A stretch of 64,000 bases of DNA, taken from assembly GCF_022201045.2 (NCBI RefSeq), contig NC_068560.1, forward strand, positions 27,421,501 through 27,485,500, in the 5' to 3' direction. Below, piece by piece: positions 36,111 through 48,149 of this stretch. Position 1 is the first letter of the stretch. The number at the start of each line of letters is the position of its first letter. The stretch is from Citrus sinensis (taxonomy: Eukaryota; Streptophyta; Magnoliopsida; Sapindales; Rutaceae). The notes beneath the pieces were generated by a model. That model was not told where the DNA came from and searched no databases. It worked only from the letters and a program-made list of their open reading frames with translations. The position numbers and the translations under genes were made by a program.

Positions 36111-37898
36111 CACTACAAAATTGGGCTTTTTTGACAGAATAATTTTTGTCACAGACCATGTTACTGACATAATTTTATTCTATCAAAAAAGTCCTTGTAA
36201 GAATATAGTGACAGAAAAGGAAACAATTACATTTGCTCAAATTGAATCTAATTGGAAAATGATCAATACTAAAATCTCAACAGCTCACATAATCAGCAAC
36301 AATGCTTGAACCTAAAGGCATAACCAAAATCTTAGCAAGTTGAATCCGCAGGCATGACAGAATATTGCATCAACACTTGGTGTACAAATTTTCTTGATGC
36401 CGTGGCATTATAACAAACACTTGGTGTACAAATTTTAATTGTTACTTAAATTATGTTCTGGATAGGTTAAACAAATATTAAAAAGTGTATTTCAATTAAA
36501 AATAAAATATATAATCTTTTATTTTTTGAGCATTTATTGGATTTTTTGCCCGAGCTTGGGCTGAGTCCGACTTGAAACACTCAGGCTCATACTCGAGTTA
36601 GGCTTTTCGAAAGATCCATTGAACTTTTTAGATGACAAATTCATATTGGTTGAACATGCCTTTTGAATGTGATGAGGTGGCGAACTCGGCCTACATAAGT
36701 TTTTCTTTTTTAAGCGAATGAAATGTCATCATTTTAATTTATTGATGTGGCGACATAAAATAATTAAAATAGTAAATTTTGTTTGATAGAATTTTGTCGT
36801 TGACTTATTAAAGATATATTCACATCAGTTAAGTCATTGAAATCTTTTAAAACTACATCATTTTCAATGCCTAAGAGGAATTAAAAATTTTAAAAGACAG
36901 TTCATTGATGGAATTATATAAAAAAAATTAAAATATTTAAAACACATTTTTGTAAAATATTAAAATGTGAGATTTTATTTAAACCTTTTGATAGTATTCT
37001 GTCAAGAATCACTTAACTTTTACCATTTGTGACAGAATTTTGTAACTATTCTCTTAGGTTATGTTTGGGAGGTAGGATTAAGTGTAGGATTGGATTAATT
37101 TTGGGACTAATTATTTATCTTATGTTCGGCAAGTTCCACTTTGGATTAGAACATGTGATTAAATTTGAATTTAGTCCTCAGATCATGGGATTAGGAATCC
37201 CAATAAAAACATGTGTTTAGTTAGATTAACTTAAAAGCAATTGCCTATTTAATTAATTATTACTTGAATATCTAATGAATACTTAATTTAATAATCACTA
37301 TATTAAAATTAATCATGAAAATTAATAATACCTGTAATTGGTAGCTTTTATATATTTTGCTAACTTTTTGATAAAATAAAATATATTTAAAATATTTAAT
37401 AAAAATTAAATCAAATGTTTAAATAATTTTAATTTAATTTAACGTAATCTAATTTATATTTGTTTATTATAATTATGATTACCCAATAACTACTTTTCTG
37501 CATCTTAATTTGAATTAATTGTTTTTAAATTAATATTAATCATTATTTTATTATTAAATATTCACAAATAGTATATATTTATATTTAAATATCAAATTAA
37601 ATGCTATTTAATTTCATTCAAAAATAATTTAATATAGTCCAATCCAATACTGTACCAAATATAAGATAAGATTATCTAATCCAATCAAATTTAATTCAGT
37701 CCAATTCTAATAATTAGTCCAATCCAATCATATGTGCCAAATGTACCCTAAAGAATTATCAAAATTTCAAGGCCTCTAAGATTTTGAAACGATTGTGTTT
37801 GCCACATCAGTAAAATAATATACCTGTCACAAAACTTTGACACATACATGATCATGTGAAAAAGCATTCTGTCAAAGAAATTCAGTTTTGTAGTAGTG
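36111..37898. mobile_element. Non-autonomous CACTA (En/Spm-like) element
   Basis: The left end CACTACAAAATTGGGC and the reverse complement of the right end CACTACTACAAAACTG carry the CACTA terminus. Near each end the 'ttgacagaat' and 'tgtcac' motifs recur in inverted orientation, as subterminal repeats do. There is no transposase ORF. I could not find a convincing 3-bp target duplication. A MITE is nested at 37057-37748. Copy B keeps the right part (47461-48098) but lacks the left end. Confidence 0.68.
37057..37748. mobile_element. MITE nested in the CACTA element (present only in copy A)
   Basis: The left end 'ggttatgtttggg' and the reverse complement of the right end 'gggtacatttggc' are imperfect inverted repeats. 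Flanks are 'ctctta' and 'taaaga', consistent with a 2-3-bp TA/TTA-type duplication. In copy B the same site is uninterrupted near 47957-47965 ('ttttcttatagaataatc'), a natural empty site. The interior is AT-rich without an ORF. PIF/Harbinger-like by its ends, similar to the MITE at 68-983. Confidence 0.75.
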
Positions 37899-38428
37899 GG
37901 ATTGGCTTAATCTGCAGCGTAATACATAATGTTGGATTAGAAAGCAACTAAACTAAGGGTATACAAATGATAATTTTCCTAATATTAATTGATTGACCAA
38001 GTTCATGACAATGATGTCTGAAGCCACGCGCTAACTCAACATTAATTTTAGAATATTATCAAAATACTTAGGGCATTCTATTATATCTATTAAAAATCTA
38101 CAATTTCAAATCGATTAATTCCATACAATAAAAAAGAAATCGATTTTGGATAGAAACATTTCATGTGATAGAACCATTGTACTGGTTGTGATTACGGAAC
38201 TTTAAGAACACCATTAGATGATCATATTTTATTGAAAATTTTCAACTATCTATTAGTGTCTAAATTATGCCCTCAATGACTTAATCAAATAATTTTCCAG
38301 TACTTTTATTTAGTAAGCTAATAGATTTTGAATTTTAAGGGAGGTAAGGGCTAAAAAAAATCGATTTAGATTTAATCCACTCTCCAATCTTTTAAAAAAT
38401 GAACTTAAAGAAATACCTAGATTGTAAG

Positions 38429-38470
38429 ATATATATATATATATATATATGTAGACAGAGAGAGAGAGTA
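38429..38470. repeat. (AT)n(GA)n microsatellite upstream of GUX copy A
   Basis: About 11 AT units followed by a short GA run. The matching place in copy B (about 49646-49663) has only a G-run plus GA repeat, so the AT run expanded or was lost after duplication. Confidence 0.8.
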
Positions 38471-38927
38471 GTATATAAAAGAAACTTCTTATGTAGCGTT
38501 TAGCTTAAATAAGTATATTTTATTTACGTGTACTTTTTGTTATTATTCCAAAAACATTATTCTTATATAGTGTAAATTTTTGTGTAGTGTAAAATATTTT
38601 ATTCATAATTTGACGGGTTTTGTTATCTTGCATAATAAGATAACAAATATAAATAAATAACAATTATTTAATAAAAATGTAATGGCCGTGGAAATTTGTG
38701 AGAGAGTTGGAAATGGGTGACAAGTGTACCTTGTTATATAAGATAACAAGAGCATAATTTGACAACTTAGAAGTACATTTTAATCTTAATAAAAAAATGA
38801 AGTGCATTTAATAAATCTTGATGCGCGTGAAAATAAAATACCAACACATAAGAAGACAATTTGACAACGCTCAACGTGCTGCCCTGCAATCTTTTCATTT
38901 CAATTCGATTCGTTGGATATAAACAAA

Positions 38928-41667
38928 ATGTCGACTCAAAACAAATCTTTCAACTTTCAACAAAGACGTGAAGCAAAATTCAATCAAATGGCTGCAGCTT
39001 CATCGTCATCTTCACCACCTGCTTCCAACAAACCCACAAATTTCAGTCAAAAGCTCTTCATGATCTCTCTTCTTCTCCTCTCCTTCTCGCTTTTCCTTGT
39101 CGTTTTGTCATTCAAACCTAAACAACAACCCCATTTGGCTTACGAGCCAAATAATAAATATAATACTAACTACTTATTACACAGACCCAAATGGCTCGAT
39201 ATTATCGGAAAACACATCATGGGTCACAAAATTAAAGTTGGTTTAGTAAACATAAACGATGATGATGATGATGATGATTATAATAGCGTACGTGGTGACA
39301 TGCATGTTGAAGCTGTTCACGTAGGTTTCGACCATGTGGGTGAGGATAAAAAGTGGGAAGACTTTTCCCCGGAGTGGATTGATGAAGATCACAAGTGGGG
39401 CCCACCGACGTGCCCGGATATACCCATGCCGGCGCAGGATTACCAGTACCTCGACGTGATAGTGGCTAGGGTTCCCTGCCGAGGAGACGGAATGGAGGTG
39501 GTGGGATGAGGGATGTGTTTAGGTTGCAAGTGAATCTCGTGGTGGCAAATCTAGCGGTGGAGAGTGGGTGGTTGAAACCTGATGTTGATCGGTCGGTGTA
39601 CGTTGTCTTTGCGGGTTCTTGTGTTGATGCCTGTTGGGTCATGCCAAATTGCTCCTGCTTATGCCCAAGCAGGTGAGTTTTTGCTTCTGTGTTTTTTATT
39701 TTTTATTTTTTTGGGTTTTTGGAAAACAATTTGTTTGTGTTTTAGATAGTGAGTAGTTTGAAAACTGAAGTAAAGTTGGTGATCACTTGACCAAGTACAA
39801 TTTTTTAACCGAACGTTAACTTACTGTTTGTATTCGGTTGCAAGAATTTTACAACGTTATATGCTTTAAAATGTCACTTATAATTTCATAGATATCTTTA
39901 TGAAATTAGTTTTTAGCACTATTTCTATCCTTGTTATGTTTCTTGATTATTTACAAAGTAGTGTTTAAACCCCTTTTTTTCCCTACTTCAGTGACTGTTT
40001 ATGTGGGCGAATCTATGGTGGGAATGAAAATATTATGATTTTAATCGATATCATTTCAGTTTATTTTAGAGAAGAAAGTATTATATTTTACTAAGAAAAT
40101 ATAAAATCTTGTCACATATAAAATTATACAAAATATAAAATCTTCAGAAATTTGAGGTTTTCTTAAAAAAAAAAAAAAAGGTTGGTGGGTGATTTACCTG
40201 GTGACTGGCGGTCATTAATTAACTGCTTTGTTTAGTTTCGACTTTTAGTAAATTATTCGTTCAGCACTAACAAATGAGACAAATTCAAATTAAATATGCA
40301 CAACTCGTGCTTTGGTGTAATTGGTTTAAATTTGAACTATTCTTCAATTTTGATATCCTTAAAGAGTTGTAACAACCTGCAGACACAGTATGTTCACATG
40401 CAGCATTCATGAATCCGATTGTGTGAAAATTTATTTGGCAAGGCATCAAAATTTGGTAAACCCAGCCAAAATGAATCAATTGCCTAATTAAGACTTATGT
40501 AGCCTTTCAATTTCAAGAAAGTATTACGTAATTCGGACATCACTACTACTTATTAGATATGCTGGCCACTGCATTTTTCATAATTTCAAAATTTTGTTAC
40601 ACGTGTAGACGTATGATGTCAACAGTACTCGAGACTTTTTTTAAACCTTCATATGTAATTAATTTTCCTTAATTTTGCAAAATTAACCTAAAATTAATAT
40701 TTGATTGTTTTTAGTTTGATTTACAGGCAAAGAAATATGGAGATATTTCATGTCACAAGCAAGACTAGCAAAACTGAACTACACAACGTACCATCAAAGA
40801 GAAGCTTATGTAACAGTTCTACATTCATCAGAAGCTTATGTATGGGGTGCAATAGCTTTAGCGCAAAGCATAATCCAGAAAAACTCGAGCAAAGATCTGG
40901 TTCTCCTTCATGATAAATCAGTAAGTGGCAAATCTCTACGCGACCTGAGAGCTGCCGGATGGAAAACCAAGTGGATTTCGCGTATACGTAGCCCCTTTGC
41001 CAAGAAAGATTCATACAATGAGTGGAATTATAGCAAGCTTAGAGTATGGCAACTCATTGAATATGATAAAATTATCTTCATTGATTCTGATCTTTTAGTA
41101 CTCAAAAACATCGATGAGTTCTTCTTTTACCCTGAATTATCAGCAGCAGGTAATGACAAAGTGTTGTTTAACTCTGGGGTGATGGTGATTGAGCCATCAT
41201 TGTGCAAGTTTGAAGATTTGATGTTGAAAAGCTTTAAGGTTTCGTCATACAATGGGGGTGACCAGGGATTTCTTAATGAAGTGTTCACATGGTGGCATAG
41301 GTTGCCTAAGAGAATCAACCATTTGAAGGTGTTTTCAAAGCAAGGCGATAAGGAACATCAAGTGGGTGATGGTCCTTATGCAATTCATTATCTGGGGTTA
41401 AAGCCATGGATGTGTTACAAGGATTATGATTGCAATTGGGACATGGTGAGTCGCCATATATTTGCTAGTGATTCAGCTCATAAGAAATGGTGGCAAGTTT
41501 ATGATGCGATGCCTAAGAAATTACAACAGTACTGTGCATTAACAAAGCATATGGATAAAAGGATTAAGAAATGGAGAAGAATTACTGAGAATGCAAGTTT
41601 GGCTAATGGGCACTGGAAGATTAAGCCGAAAGATCCCAGGCAATATCATATTGTTGATAACAAATGA
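38928..41667 (+). pseudogene. GT8 xylan glucuronosyltransferase (GUX/PGSIP-like), copy A; exon 1 broken
   Basis: GUX enzymes are Golgi type II membrane proteins that add glucuronic acid from UDP-GlcA to xylan. Exon 1 (38928-39672) encodes a cytosolic tail and a membrane segment at residues ~44-64. Exon 2 (40727-41667) encodes the GT8 core: LHSSEAYVWGAIALAQS, the DxD motif in IFIDSDLLVLKN, GNDKVLFNSGVMVIEPS, YNGGDQGFLNEVF, and HYLGLKPWMCYKDYDCNW. Compared with copy B, exon 1 has a 1-bp loss near 39490, giving a stop at 39507-39509, and a ~98-bp deletion near 39620. Exon 2 is fully open to 41667. The splice sites (AG/gtgagt, ttacag/GC) survive. An Asp run in exon 1 is encoded by a GAT microsatellite. 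The N-terminal part could still be made as a short peptide, but no complete enzyme. Confidence 0.87.
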
Positions 41668-42014
41668 AGGGCGAGTGAAATTTTTTTAATTTTTTTTAAT
41701 ATAGCATCATTTATTTATGCTGTTTGCTCTGATCAAGAAAATTCAAAGCAAAGAAATACAACAATACAAGATTGAGTAGCAAAATTTCATAATTCTATGG
41801 TTTTGCAACAAATCCTGACACGTCATAACTTGAAAAGTTCAAGACGTGGATAACAAAACCAGGCTATCAAATTTCTTGCAAAATGCATTACACAATGATT
41901 TGAGGATCGATTTCGTATTTGTTTCCACTAACAGATATTTGATTTCGCAAATCTAAAAGCTAGATCCCACTAGTTCTACAATTTGGTTTCCGGGGATTTG
42001 ATAGATGAACTAAA

Positions 42015-42149
42015 CTAAGCCTTGGATTTCTTCCCTTTGGCTTCAGGAGCTGGCTTGGCCTTGAAAGGCATGAAAGTCTTTCCACCCATGAAAGGTTGTA
42101 TTACTTCTAGTACGTCGACACTAACAAGACCTGCCCCGACCTATATGTT
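42015..42149 (-). pseudogene. C-terminal exon fragment of an unrecognised gene
   Basis: On the minus strand, after an acceptor-like 'catatag' at ~42150, an open stretch reads VGAGLVSVDVLEVIQPF, then MGGKTFMPFKAKPAP, then a Lys-rich tail and TAG at 42015-42017. It looks like a genuine last exon (amphipathic, basic C-terminus), but no upstream exons were found. A degraded copy sits in the same place after GUX copy B. Protein family not recognised. Confidence 0.45.
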
Positions 42150-43715
42150 GGATCCGAGGCGAATCATACAGTCTAGTAACTAAAACTCATGGCACAAACT
42201 TAATTCATGAATATATATTTATATAATATGGCCTTTACTATAAACACATAATAACCTTTGTACCTCCTCCGAAAATATATGTATTCAAAACTTATGTCTC
42301 ATTATTCATATTTATATTACATTTATATATACATAAAAAAACATAAGCAGTATAAACGTGCTCAAAATGCAAGACATGCAGCAATACGCCTCGTTGCCCA
42401 ACCTTCATTGACTAGAACCAATATGCATGAAATCCTATGGAATTTGGGGAAAAAATGGATAAATAGGAAAATAATGAGCTTGCGGCTTAGTAAGTGGATA
42501 TAATATACTTATATAAAAATAAAGTAATGTATTATGGTATATACATGATTATGTGACATAACTTTTCACTGAATTTAATGCATCAGCAAACATGGAAATC
42601 ATACATACATGACAAAACTGCACCAAATAGTACCCTAGGGAAATAACTCTAAATATTCACGTGTTGCAATTAATATGGTTGTTCACAATGACAATCAACC
42701 CATCATTTCTCATATTTAGATGATGACATGAATAGAACAAACAAAAGGTTTTGTCTTTTTTTCGCATTACACTTTTGACTTTTTATTTTCATTTTTTAAT
42801 ATTTATGTCACTTTATTACAATTTGATTTTTTTTTAAAAGTTCATATTATATTTTGAAATGATTAGAAATAGAAAAACATGTGAATATCCAGCTCTAGAT
42901 TGATCATTTTATACATAATGAGAAATAACTGATGATGAATTGTGATCTATTTTTGTTGAAAAACGATTTGAAAAGATTATTTGATTTTTCACACTTCACA
43001 ATCAAAGTTAGAGATTAAACTCTGAACTCCCACTGTCATAAATCTGCTAAAATTACAAAATCTAAGTAAAGTGGTTCGATATGAATCTTAGAATATTATG
43101 TGGCAGCGTTTTCCTAGTTTATTAGTATGTTCATTCTTTCCTTTCAACTAATTATGCAAACGAGTCAAATTAAAAAAAAAAAAAAAAAGAAGAAGAAGAA
43201 GAAGAAAATAAGAAAGAGATGGTCAAGGTATTTCTAAGCTAATAATACACATATAATTCAGATCAAACAATCTAAAAATTATCAAGTTCATGGGTGATTG
43301 TAAAGCAAATGCTTCCAAATCTCAATATGACGACACGATCAAAAATATTATCTAACAACTTGTTCAATTATTTAAGAAGAGATCATAGAAAACTTTGTCA
43401 GTTTCTTCATATACCGCGTGAATCGCCGATGTGGGACCTAACAATATATTGTTTCCTGTCCACAACTGTTCGTCATTTTCACTCTTTGCTGGTATTAAAA
43501 AAAAAAAAGGAATAATAATAACAGTAGATTCTTTCACAAGGGGCTGAAATGAAATAAATATTTCTAAATTAGAATTTTGCTTGCAGTACTATAAGAATTG
43601 AAAGAATACGGCAACATTTTCACCACATTATCAGCTCCTTCATTTCTTTCATAATTACTTACTTTTGCAGCAACTCACCATCAATTTCTTCTCTCTCTCT
43701 TTTTTCTTTTTCACC

Positions 43716-46098
43716 ATGGTTGATGCGTTCATTTCCCCTCTCTTGCAGCAGCTGACTTCAATGGCTGTTGAAGAGGCAAAGGAACAAGTGAGGCTGGTAA
43801 CGGGCGTCGGAAAGGAAGTGGAGAAGCTGACCAGCAATCTCCGGGCCATTCAAGCTGTGCTCCATGATGCAGAGAAAAGGCAAGTAAAGGATGAAACTGT
43901 CAAACTCTGGCTCGATCAACTCAGAGACGCATGTTACGACATGGAAGACGTGTTGGGTGAGTGGAGCACTGCAAGACTCAAACTGCAAATCGATGGAGTG
44001 GATGATGATCCTGAGAATGATGTTCTCGTTTGTTTGGAGAAGGTATGTTCCTTCTTTCCTCCTGCCTCTTGCTTTGGCTGCAAACAACTTGTCTTACGTC
44101 GTGACATTGCTCTGAAGATAAAAGAAATCAACGAAACTCTTGATAATATTGACAAACAAAAAGCCATGTTTCGTTTTGCTGCGAATGTTATTAAGAGTAC
44201 TGAGAGAGCGGATCAACGAGGGCCAAGTATCTCCTCAATTGATGTGTCCGAGATATTTGGTAGACCAAAAGAGAAGAAGGAACTCGTTGATAGGTTGTTA
44301 TGTGAGGGTAGTAAAGAACAGAAAGGCCCCTGTATCATCTCACTTGTTGGGATGGGGGGAATAGGCAAAACTACTCTTGCTCAATTTGCCTACAACAACG
44401 ATGATGTTAAAAAACATTTTGATGAAAGAATATGGGTCTGTGTGTCAGAGCCGTTTGATGAGTTCAGAATCGCTAGAGCAGTCATTGAGGCTCTAAAGTC
44501 AGGTGATGCCTCTAACTTTGGTGAGTTTCAATCTCTCATGCAATATTTTGAAAAACTTGTTGCCGGGAAGAAATTTCTTCTTGTCTTAGACGACGTGTGG
44601 AACGAAGATTACTCTAAATGGGAACCATTCTACAACTGTTTAAAGAGTGGTTTCCATGGAAGTAAAATTTTAATTACCACACATAAAGAAACAGTTGCCC
44701 GTATTATGGGAGATATGGGAACTAGAAGCAATTGAGAAAGGCCTTTTAGCCCCTCTATTGTTGAGTTACAATGAATTACCCTCCAAGGTAAAGCGTTGTT
44801 TCTCGTATTGTGCCGTCTTTCCGAAAGACTATGGAATACGGAAGCATAAGTTAATCGAACTATGGATGGCACAAGGTTATCTTAGTGAGAAAGGAGCCAA
44901 AGAGATGGAGGATATTGGTGAAGAGTATTTCAACATCTTAGCTAGCCGTTCATTCTTTCAGGATTTTGACAAAGGTGATGATGGTGAAATCTATAAGTGC
45001 AAAATGCATGATATAGTGCACGACTTTGCCCAATATTTATGTCGTAATGAATGTTTAGCAGTAGAAATTCATAGTGGTGAAGAGTTAGCTATTAGCTCTT
45101 TCGAGGAGAAAAAAATCCTTCATTTACCGTTAACTCTACGTAGGGGGGCTTCGGTTCCGATTTCCATTTGGGGTAATGTTACAGGATTGCGAGGATTGCG
45201 GAGCCTCTTAGTTAAAAGTGATGAATATTCATGGTCTAGTGAAGGTCTACCTCAATTATTTGAAAAATTAACTTGTTTAAGGGCATTAGAATTACAGGTA
45301 CGTGAATCGTGGCCGCGTAACAGTTTAATCAAGGAAATTCCAACAAATATAGAAAAATTGTTACATTTGAAATACCTTAATTTGAAAGGTCAAAAGAAGA
45401 TAGAAAACTTACCCGAGACGTTGTGTGAGTTATATAATTTAGAATGTTTAAACGTTGATGATTGTCAAAATCTTAGAGAATTACCTCGAGGGATTGGGAA
45501 GTTAAGAAAGCTGATGTATTTACACAATGAAGACACTGGTTGTTTAAGATACTTGCCGGCAGGGATTGGGGAATTAATCAGGCTTCGGAGGGTGAGAGAG
45601 TTTGTTGTGGGCGGAGGGTATGACAGAGCATGTAGCCTTGGGTCTCTTAAAAAGCTTAACTTCCTTCAACAATGTGGTATACGTGGGCTGGGTGGTGTGT
45701 CAGATGCGGGTGAGGCTGCGAGGGCCGAACTTGAGAAAAAGAAATATCTCTTAAAATTGGGACTTCATTTTGATCGTATAAGAGATGGAGATGAAGAACA
45801 AGCTGGGAGGAGGGAGAATGAGGAGGATGAAGATGAACGGCTTCTTGAAGCCTTGGGACCACCTCCTAATTTAAAGAATTTAGGCATAGATGAATACAGA
45901 GGCAGGAGGAATGTTGTTCCCAAAAATTGGTTCATGTCGTTAACCAACTTAAGGGATTTATCTCTCTTCTGGTGGAGTAATTGCGAGCATTTGCCTCCTT
46001 TGGGAAAATTGAAATCCCTTGAATCTCTTCTTATTTATGGAATGCAAAGTGTGAAAAGAGTGGGTAATGAATTGAGTGAAGTGCGCGGCTGCAATTAG
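43716..46098 (+). pseudogene. CC-NB-ARC-LRR resistance gene, copy B, two deletions
   Basis: Close paralogue of the gene at 31536. Starting at 43716 (MVDAFISPLL) the frame is open through the coiled coil, P-loop (GMGGIGKTTLAQ), kinase-2 (LLVLDDVW) and RNBS-B, then meets a ~227-bp deletion at about 44708. This deletion removes RNBS-C and the GLPL motif and shifts frame; the frame ends at 44735 (339 aa from this start). The rest (RNBS-D, KMHDIVHDF, LRRs) is open in another frame at 44711-46098. A second deletion (~345 bp relative to copy A) near 46072 removes the last LRRs and the original stop; the present end (GNELSEVRGCN) runs into former 3' UTR. It could still express a truncated CC-NB protein, which some clusters do, but this is inference. 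Confidence 0.92.
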
Positions 46099-47460
46099 TC
46101 AATTACAATCACCCACGGCCACCGCGACGGGTAATTTATTTCTAGATCTCCTGCATGCATTGCGTGTCTCACTCTATTTTAATTAAAATTAATTAGTAGT
46201 TATTTTTTTAATCCATTTTAGAAACGAATGGTGAACAGAGGGGATTCAACAGAGATATATATAAATATGTAATGGTGCTAATAACTCTGGTTAGTAATTA
46301 TAATTTGTATACGCTTTCCTTCTCGTTTGCTCTCTCTCTCTACTCTTCTTCATTAATTTAACAATGTCCATTATAATTAGATATATTTGTCTAACTGATT
46401 CAGCCAAAAAGGAATTACGAAATGGCGTCGCAGAGCAGGAATTGGGGGACGGGCGCGGCGCGTGCTTTTTTAATCTGTTATGTATGTTTTCAGTCATTCA
46501 TTTTGTATTTTTGCGAGCCTGGTATTTGTAAAGAGAATGAATGAGGGAAAGCACAACACAGAGAGAGCTCTTGTGAGGCCAAACCGCTTATTATTATTTG
46601 TACACTTTTTCATTATATAGTGGCTTATTAGTATCACCACCCGTGGATGTAGGCATATTAATTAATATGTCGAATCACATAAATTTTTTTGCCTTATGTT
46701 TGATTATTGTGTTATTTGATTATCATAACCAAATCCAATAAAAGACGGTGAAATTTTAATTTCGATTTCGCATGGAGTCATAATTTAAAAAATAACATGC
46801 CTACAATGATCATAACATAAAAAATGGTGAATCGGTGGGTCTATAAAATTTACATAAAAATGAGTCAAATTCAGTTATTAGCTGTTAGATAGCGAGTAAA
46901 TTTTATTTTATATGTTTAATTTTATGAATGAAGTGAACTTATATTACAAATGGATTTGATTTTACTTTGAATTTTCTGTTAAATATCAAATACAGAAAAT
47001 ACGTATTTCTATGTTAACAAAAAAAAAAAACACTCAATTATTTTCTCGTGTTTCATTTCCAGTACTTATAACTAAACAATAAATGGAATCTCATCCCTCT
47101 CTCTAATTATTCCATTTGTTTCTCCTTTTATGTGTTAATGCGAAAAAGGAATGCGAAATGCGTGAAAGAGAAGGCGAGAGGCGTGAAATTCGTTCCAAGC
47201 TTTCAATTACATAATGTTTTTGGGTTAATTTTATTTCAGTGGTACATAAAAAAATTTTCCCTTTAAAATTAAAAAAAGGATTGAAGAGATGAATTTTGAA
47301 TAATTTTTATTTGCCGCACTTTTTGGGCGCTCATTTTGCCACTATTTGATATTTTAATTGTAAAACCTCATATTTATACTTTAATTTTTTTAAACCTTTT
47401 TCTTTTTTTTAAAACCTTTTTCATTGTATTTCATAAATTTATAATTTATAAACTTGCTTA
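46099..47460. other. 3' flank of CNL copy B
   Basis: Homologous to 34437-36000 with indels; non-coding. From about 47085 it carries 'atggaatctc' sequence shared with 55000 onward rather than with copy A, so copy B and the third flank copy share material that copy A has lost. Confidence 0.55.
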
Positions 47461-48098
47461 TTAGATTAGACCTGAAATACTCAAGCTCAGACGCAAGTCA
47501 GGCTTTTTGAAAGACCCATTAAACTTTTTAGATGGCAAATTCTTATTGGTTGAGCAGGCCTTTGTTTATCTGATAAGGTGATGAATTTAGCCTACATAAG
47601 TTTTTCTTTTTTGAGCGTATGAAATGTCATCATTTTAATTTATTGATGTGGCAACATAAAATAAATAAAATAGTAAATTTTATTTGATAGAATTTTTTCG
47701 TTGACTTATTAAAGATATATTCACATCAGTTAAGTCATTGAAATCTTTTAAAACTATGTCATTTTCAATGCCTAAGTGGAATTAAAAATTAAAATAAAAA
47801 AGTTCACCGATAGAATTATGTCAAAAAAATTAAAATCTTTAAAACACATTTTTGTAAAATATTAAAATGTGAGATTTTATATAAATGTTTTGATAGTATT
47901 CTATCAAGAATCACTTAACTTACTATTAGTGACAGAATTTTGTAACTATTTTCTTATAGAATAATCAAAATTTCAAGGCCTCTAAAGATTTTGAAACGAT
48001 TGTGTTTGCGACATCAGCAAAATAATATATCTGTCACAAAACTTTGACACATACATGATCATGTGAAAAAGCATTCTGTCAAAGAAATTCAGTTTTGT
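47461..48098. mobile_element. CACTA element remnant, copy B
   Basis: Matches 36540-37898 of copy A, including the right terminus ('cagttttgtagtagtg'). The left terminus and left subterminal region are missing, and the MITE site is empty. The element was therefore present before duplication. Confidence 0.65.
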
Positions 48099-48149
48099 AG
48101 TAGTGGGATTGGCTTAATCTTCAGCGTAATACATAATGTTGGAATATTT

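Larger units (their letters stand above)
30588..42020. repeat. Segmental duplication, copy A (CNL + GUX)
   Basis: Shares order and orientation with copy B (42653-53703): CNL upstream region, CNL, 3' flank, CACTA-type sequence, GUX upstream region, two-exon GUX, and a minus-strand exon fragment. The left boundary is seen where 'aatattcacgtgttgcaatt' begins to match. Copy A alone has the MITE at 37057-37748 and the left CACTA end. Copy B alone has extra DNA at about 48150-49200 and 49750-50150. Confidence 0.85.

Noticed and set aside
44891-44950. CNL copy B as a gene with an intron removing the frameshift
   Set aside because: Comparison with copy A shows a straightforward deletion (GLPL segment absent), with no donor/acceptor pair that restores frame and the motif.
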